Assembly: GCF_018687715.1 (NCBI RefSeq)
Contig: NC_056753.1
Coordinates: forward strand, 27,591,445 to 27,655,444
From: Carya illinoinensis
Lineage: Eukaryota > Streptophyta > Magnoliopsida > Fagales > Juglandaceae
Direction of reading: 5' to 3'
Length of the DNA: 64,000 nucleotides
Shown in pieces: positions 59,691 to 64,000 of this stretch (the first letter of the stretch is position 1; the number at the start of each line of letters is the position of its first letter). Under the pieces are notes generated by a model that made no database searches, was not told the DNA's origin, and saw only the letters and a program-made list of their open reading frames with translations. The position numbers were made by a program, and so were the translations under genes.

Positions 59691-59904
59691 TAAGCTTTGG
59701 ATTTTTAAAAATAAAAAATAAAAAATAGATGCCACGTACGGTGTGTAAAGAGTGCGCTGCTATAGGGGCTGATGCATAGCAATCCTCATATATATGTTAT
59801 AAGTATTTATTACATTATCCATTTTTCTTATAACTTTTTTTTTCCATTTTAATGGTTAAAATTTAGAGAGTAATATTTTATTCTCATGAGCCAAGCCTTC
59901 CTTT

Positions 59905-61998
59905 TTTTTTTCTTTTTTTTTATTTTATTTTATTTTATAAAATGATAGAATTTTATTGCTCAGCAAGTCTTGTAACATCTCAAGAGATATAATTGATTGA
60001 ATACATGTTAGAATTTCTTCCAAGTCTATGAAATCCTCTTACAGAGATAATGCTTCCCGAGCAAGAATATGAGCCAACTGATTAGCTTATATTATTGTAT
60101 GGACAACTTACCAAAAGGCATAAGAATTAAGCAAAGTTATGGTATTCTCAATTAACTAATTTGCCTGTGACCAGTCTGGATTCTTCATTGAAAAGTTATT
60201 TACCACTTGTAAGTCATATCCTTCCAATATAAAAGATTGAATGCCCATTTCTTTACTGAAATTTACAGCAATCATTACAGCATAAGATTTAGCCACCCGA
60301 AGGTTTGCATATAGACTTCTAAGAGCACTAGTATTGGACTCATCAAATTCATCTTCAAAATTTGATGAAGAGTACACTTTTTCATAAATCCAAAACCTTC
60401 GTATCTATAATTCCACATTGAATTATCCAGATTCATCAAAATAATAATATAATATTATTTTTTTAATAATAATATTTTTAATTTTTTTCTTCATATTTTG
60501 TAATTATACTAACCATATGGACATTAATAATTTAATTTAGTACTTAAATAATTGATTCCCAACTAATTTAGAATAAAATAAAATAAAATCATTGCCTATT
60601 AAAATTAAAATAAAATATTAATTTGAATGTGAAATAGTAGATCTTCAAATTTGAAGGAAGAGTAACAATTACTGTAACTCAAAATTTTTCAAATACCTCT
60701 TTGATGAATTCAATATAGATTCATTTTAAGTAAATTCATCAAAATTTGAAGATGCATTGGATTTTGATGAAACCAATGCTAGTGCTCTAAGAGCACTAAG
60801 AGAACCTATCACGTGGCCTTGTCCATCCCGAATGATCATACCTATGCCAATCTCTTCCTTCTCCTTATCAATCACAACATTCAGTTGGCTCTGTAACACT
60901 GATCAGGAGGCTTAGTCCATTTTTTATTTATCTATCTAATATTCTGTTGATGAGGTTTTTTGTGGTTATGTACATTTTTAAAAGCTAGCCAAAAATCTTC
61001 CTTTACTTTGTTGATAATGGAATTAGGATGTTTGAACTGTTTTCCATAAATAAAATCATTTCTTCTAAACCATATCAACCTTGCTGCTATTGCTGCTTCC
61101 TCCAGTTCCTTTTGTCGGAGAGTATTACAAAGTTTGTTCCAAATGTATAGAAAAGATTCACTTTGAAAAATCATCTTTTGAATTTTCTTGCTGCCTTGGC
61201 ACCCAACATCTCGAGCTCCACCACAACTCTAAATGGCATGATCCACTGATTCTAGGTGAACTTTGCAGATAGGGTAGAACTCATTCTCCACAATTTTCCT
61301 TTTGCAAAGATTAGAAAGGGTCAATAGTGCATTTTTACAGGCCTTCCATATGAACATCTTGATCGCATTTGGAACTTTAAGCTTCTAAATTGATTTCCAA
61401 ACAAATTCTGCTCTCTTATCATCAGAGCAGCTCCTTGACATTTAAGTTTAATATCTCATGTAAATGATAAGCACTTTTAATAGTAAAAATTCCATCCTTT
61501 GTATAATGCCACACTAGTCTATCCTCTCTTCTACAAATGCAAAGAGGAATACTTTGAATTAGATCAACATCTTGAGAGGGAAAAAGGGTGTTCAACTTAC
61601 TTATGTTCCATCTGTTCAGATCAGTGTCAATGAGCTCAGAAACCTTAGCATCTTCCTTTGCATTCGAAATTGGTGACTGAATCATCAAAGAATGAGATTT
61701 AGGAATCTATTTATCTTTCCATATTCTGACTTGTCTTCCATTTCCTATCCTCCATATCAAACCCTACTTAAGTAATTTTTACCCTGCAATGATACTCCTC
61801 CAAGCATAAGATGGTATGTTTTCCCAAAGTAGCCTCTAGTATATCTTTGTTTGAAAAATACTCCCGATTTAAAACTTTAGCAAGTAAAGATTTAGAATTC
61901 TTTAGCATTCTCCAGTTTTACTTTACCAACATGACTAAATTAAAACTTTCAAAGTCTCGAAATTCCAAACCCACAACCTCCTTTGCCAAGCCTTCTTA
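59905..61998 (-). mobile_element. L1-type LINE, 5'-truncated, with nested MITE
   Basis: Minus-strand pieces: LAKEVVGLEFRDFESFNLVM and LLAKVLNREYFSNKDILEAT (about 61,990-61,830); GLIWRIGNGRQVRIWKDK (about 61,730); DLIQSIPLCICRREDRLVWH with KDGIFTIKSAYHL (61,590-61,470); HLESVDHAIWSCGGAREVGC-like knuckle (about 61,230); ELEEAAIAARLIWFRRNDFI (about 61,110). The RNase H part (about 60,890-60,150) has EEIGIGMIIRDGQGHVIGS and then LRSLYANLRVAKSYAVMIAV with EMGIQSFILEGYDLQVVNNF, split by a MITE. The tail is A-rich (plus-strand T run at 59,908-59,930). Several stops; not functional. Confidence 0.85.
60323..60787. mobile_element. Tourist-type (PIF/Harbinger) MITE, 465 bp
   Basis: Inverted ends GAGCACTAGTATTGGACTCA and CCAATGCTAGTGCTC; subterminal AATTCATCTTCAAAATTT inverts to AAATTTGAAGATG. 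TAA occurs on both sides (60,320-60,322; 60,788-60,790), the 3-bp duplication of PIF/Harbinger. Removing it restores the LINE RNase H frame (GHVIGSLSALRSLYANLRVA). Confidence 0.9.
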
Positions 61999-62864
61999 AT
62001 TGTTTTTTACTTATTTTATTACTTAAATAGACCAAGAATGGTAGAATTAAAAGGTGTTGGGTTAGATTTTAGAAACAATATCTAATTTGAATCGAGTGTG
62101 AAACTTAAATGTTTTGGGTATAACTATATATTGATTTAGCAATATTATAAAATTGTAATACAAAAAAATTCAAAACCAAGGGGAACATTCCCATCTTAGT
62201 AAATTAAGGATAGGTTTTGATAGTAAGTTGAGATGAATAAAATATTTTTAAAATACTATTTTTTAATATTATTATAATTTTAAAATTTTAAAAAAATTGA
62301 ATTATTTATTATATTTTGTGTGAGAATTTATAAAAATTGTAATAATCAGATGAAATAAGTTAAAAGTCTTTTGTATCCAAACATCTCCTAAAAGATTTAT
62401 TGGTCCCTCTTATTATGATTTGAGAGATATGCTAGATTATGCATGCTAGTAGATATATCCATCATGCATAAACTTATACCTTCTCCAATTTATTAAGCTA
62501 ATATAATTATATCGGTGAACTTCTTAATTAATTAGAAAAACTCAATAAATATGGAGAAACTTATTTAATATGTTTGTTAATTGTTGATAACTTGATACTA
62601 TATCATTCATAACTATTTATTACATTACCCATTTTCATATAACCTTTTTTTTTTTTATCCATTTTAATGGTTAGAATTTGACGAGTATATTATATGGCAG
62701 CAAAAGCATGAATAAGAGAATAAATTAATATTTCTTCTCTAGAGTCAAGCCTTCTTAAGTATTGTTACTCCTTTAGTCCTTTTTATTATTTAAATGGATC
62801 TTAAATTATTATAAAAAAAAATTAAACGGTTTGGGGTTAAAGTTTAGAGACAAAAATCTATTTT
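61999..62864. other. AT-rich interval containing a MITE
   Basis: About 62,212-62,392 is a GATGAGATGA-family MITE (AGGATAGGTTTTGATAGTAAG ... AATCAGATGAAATAAG ... TATCCAAACATC). The rest has no recognised feature. Confidence 0.5.
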
Positions 62865-63310
62865 TTTTTTTTTAAGGAAGAAACTTTTTATTAATAAATA
62901 GAATCGATCAATTATAGAATTTATGTAATAAGACATTACTTGAAATAATCTCAGAATCCTCATTGATCATTACAATCTCATTCTTATAAGAAAAACTCAA
63001 CTTAACTAGCTGGCGTACAACATAGTTACCAGTTCTAGATATCCACAATCTCACGTCACCTCTCAATCTTTCATTCTCTTAAGTATCACTTTAATATAAT
63101 TCACAACTATCTGCACAACTATCTGTGCATCACCCTCAAAGATAACATCGTAGAAATTAAGTTCTTGACACAATACCATTACTCTACCCAAAGCAATACA
63201 TTCAGCTAGCACTAGTTTTGACTAGAATTGCTTTTTAACAAAAGGTGAAGCCAATATCTCTCTTTCGCTGTCACGAGCAATAGTGCCAATATCTTTTCTT
63301 TTTTTTTTTT
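62865..63310 (-). mobile_element. LINE 3' fragment (RNase H) with poly(A)
   Basis: Minus strand reads DIGTIARDSEREILASPFVK, KLVLAECIALGRVMVLCQEL and NFYDVIFEGDAQIVVQIV, the C-terminal RNase H of plant LINEs, then stops and an A-rich tail (plus-strand T run at about 62,859-62,873). A separate insertion from the LINE at 59,905. Confidence 0.75.
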
Positions 63311-63818
63311 CTCTTTTTTTTTTTTTAGCACTTTCATCTATCGCAGCATCTCAATTTTTTTTAATAAAAAAGACAAAAATCTCATTAAGCTGAGAAATGA
63401 TATTATTTATTCACAAAGACTATTCCTAAATTGTCATAAAACTATAAATGGCGATACGTTGGCATAATGAAAAACCATGAGAAATGATATTATTTATTCA
63501 CAAAATTATTCCTAAATTGTCATAAAACTATAAAATAAAAAAAATACTATAACTACAAATAGATTACATAAAAATAAATCTACAAATTAAGATAGTTTGA
63601 TGTGGTACGTCAGATTATAAAATTATTTTTATTATAAAATAAATCTAATAAATTTTATGAAATTATATCAATTTATAAATTTATTTTATATAATTTATTT
63701 GTGTATGTAATAATTCTCTAAAAAAAATAGTAGTCAAAATTATCACATTTCAGCATTTATTAACTATTGTTGTAAAATAACATTGTTGTAAAATAAATTG
63801 TATGACCACCTTGAGCTA
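63311..63818. other. AT-rich interval
   Basis: Includes a short repeated segment (GAGAAATGATATTATTTATTCAC at about 63,394 and 63,479) and a MITE-like repeat at 63,540-63,715 related to 49,190. No gene. Confidence 0.4.
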
Positions 63819-64000
63819 GCCGACATATGCACAGTGCATAGTGCCAGCATAGTAACTGACATAGTAAATGGCCGACATATGCACAGTGCATAGTGCCAGC
63901 ATAGTACAGCATAGTAACTGGCATAGTGAATGGCCGACATATGCGCGGTACATAGTACCAGCATAGTACTGTATAGTAACTGGCATAGTGAATAGCCGAC
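63819..64000. repeat. Minisatellite, 52/62-bp units, running off the window
   Basis: Units start GCCGACATATGC at 63,819, 63,871, 63,933 and 63,995. The first unit is 52 bp; the next two are 62 bp because CAGCATAGTA-type decamers are added. Sub-repeats CAGCATAGTA / GGCATAGTGA occur within each unit. The array continues beyond 64,000. Confidence 0.92.

Larger units (their letters stand above)
55492..59787. mobile_element. Mutator-like element, 4.3 kb, non-autonomous (possible Pack-MULE)
   Basis: Imperfect inverted ends of about 55 bp: the left end opens GAGGAATTAATC with CAGCCACTATTTGGGAGC and ACACATGACGTG; the right end, inverted, opens GAGGATTGCTATGCATCAGC with CCCTATAGCAGCGCACTC and ACACACCGTACGTGG. 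Both termini are embedded in TATATATAT tracts, so a 9-bp duplication cannot be proved. No MURA-type transposase is present. The interior has pyrimidine-rich, GC-rich blocks at both ends (55,590-55,960; 59,270-59,690) and a RING-protein-like exon at 57,949-58,039, so it may have picked up host gene pieces. Confidence 0.5.

Noticed and set aside
59262..59735. 157-residue Pro/Ser/His-rich ORF
   Set aside because: Same compositional effect, three overlapping frames open, no domain.
63764..64000. Repeat array read as CRISPR or as a repeat protein
   Set aside because: Units are contiguous with no unique spacers, and the genome is eukaryotic; the ORF is only the translated repeat.

Overview
This window is a gene-poor, transposon-dense stretch of a plant nuclear genome. 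AT-rich intergenic DNA, GT-AG introns, plant-specific transposon families (Ac-like hAT, CACTA/En-Spm with Tnp2 and DUF4216/DUF4218, copia and gypsy solo LTRs, L1-type LINEs, many MITEs) and plant gene families (R2R3-MYB, GAUT, PPR, DOF) point to a woody eudicot. The recurring 'GATGAGATGA... ATCCAAACAAGGC' type MITE family suggests Fagales (walnut/hickory relatives), but that is an impression from memory and not tested.

Positions 1-23,903 look like one old CACTA element read on the minus strand. Its left end lies outside the window and its right terminus is at 23,903. It holds a decayed Tnp2-type transposase (12,604-16,259), a decayed TNP1-like second gene (about 264-7,580), a copia solo LTR (17,848-19,115) and two exons of a prohibitin gene (21,009-21,751). 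The TNP1-like gene is split by an intact 5,432-bp hAT element (734-6,165) with an 8-bp target duplication, TTCAGTGG. The hAT encodes an uninterrupted 750-residue BED-finger transposase across one short intron. Its ends are packed with GGAATCGG-type repeats, and one end carries a perfect 50-bp palindrome. This nested, possibly competent hAT is the best candidate for a notable system here.

Positions 24,000-29,300 carry relics of a GAUT13/14-like galacturonosyltransferase and a PPR protein, plus MITEs. The first intact host gene is a three-exon R2R3-MYB on the minus strand (29,364-30,629). Positions 30,800-40,000 are mostly non-coding, with MITEs, a 26-bp G run, a retroposon tail containing a cluster of hairpins, and a degenerate L1 LINE (37,430-39,720). 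The second intact host gene, a SURF6-like ribosome-biogenesis factor (CDS 41,146-42,174, plus strand), has site-II promoter motifs.

Positions 43,000-64,000 hold a DOF-like pseudogene, a local tandem duplication in which one copy took a 149-bp MITE, a retroposed poly(A) sequence, a possible 4.06-kb solo LTR, a 4.3-kb Mutator-like element with a RING-protein-like fragment, a LINE interrupted by a Tourist-type MITE, a second LINE fragment, and a 52/62-bp minisatellite that runs off the end. Only the MYB, SURF6 and hAT transposase genes look able to make full-length protein. No RNA genes, CRISPR arrays or bacterial-type operons were seen.
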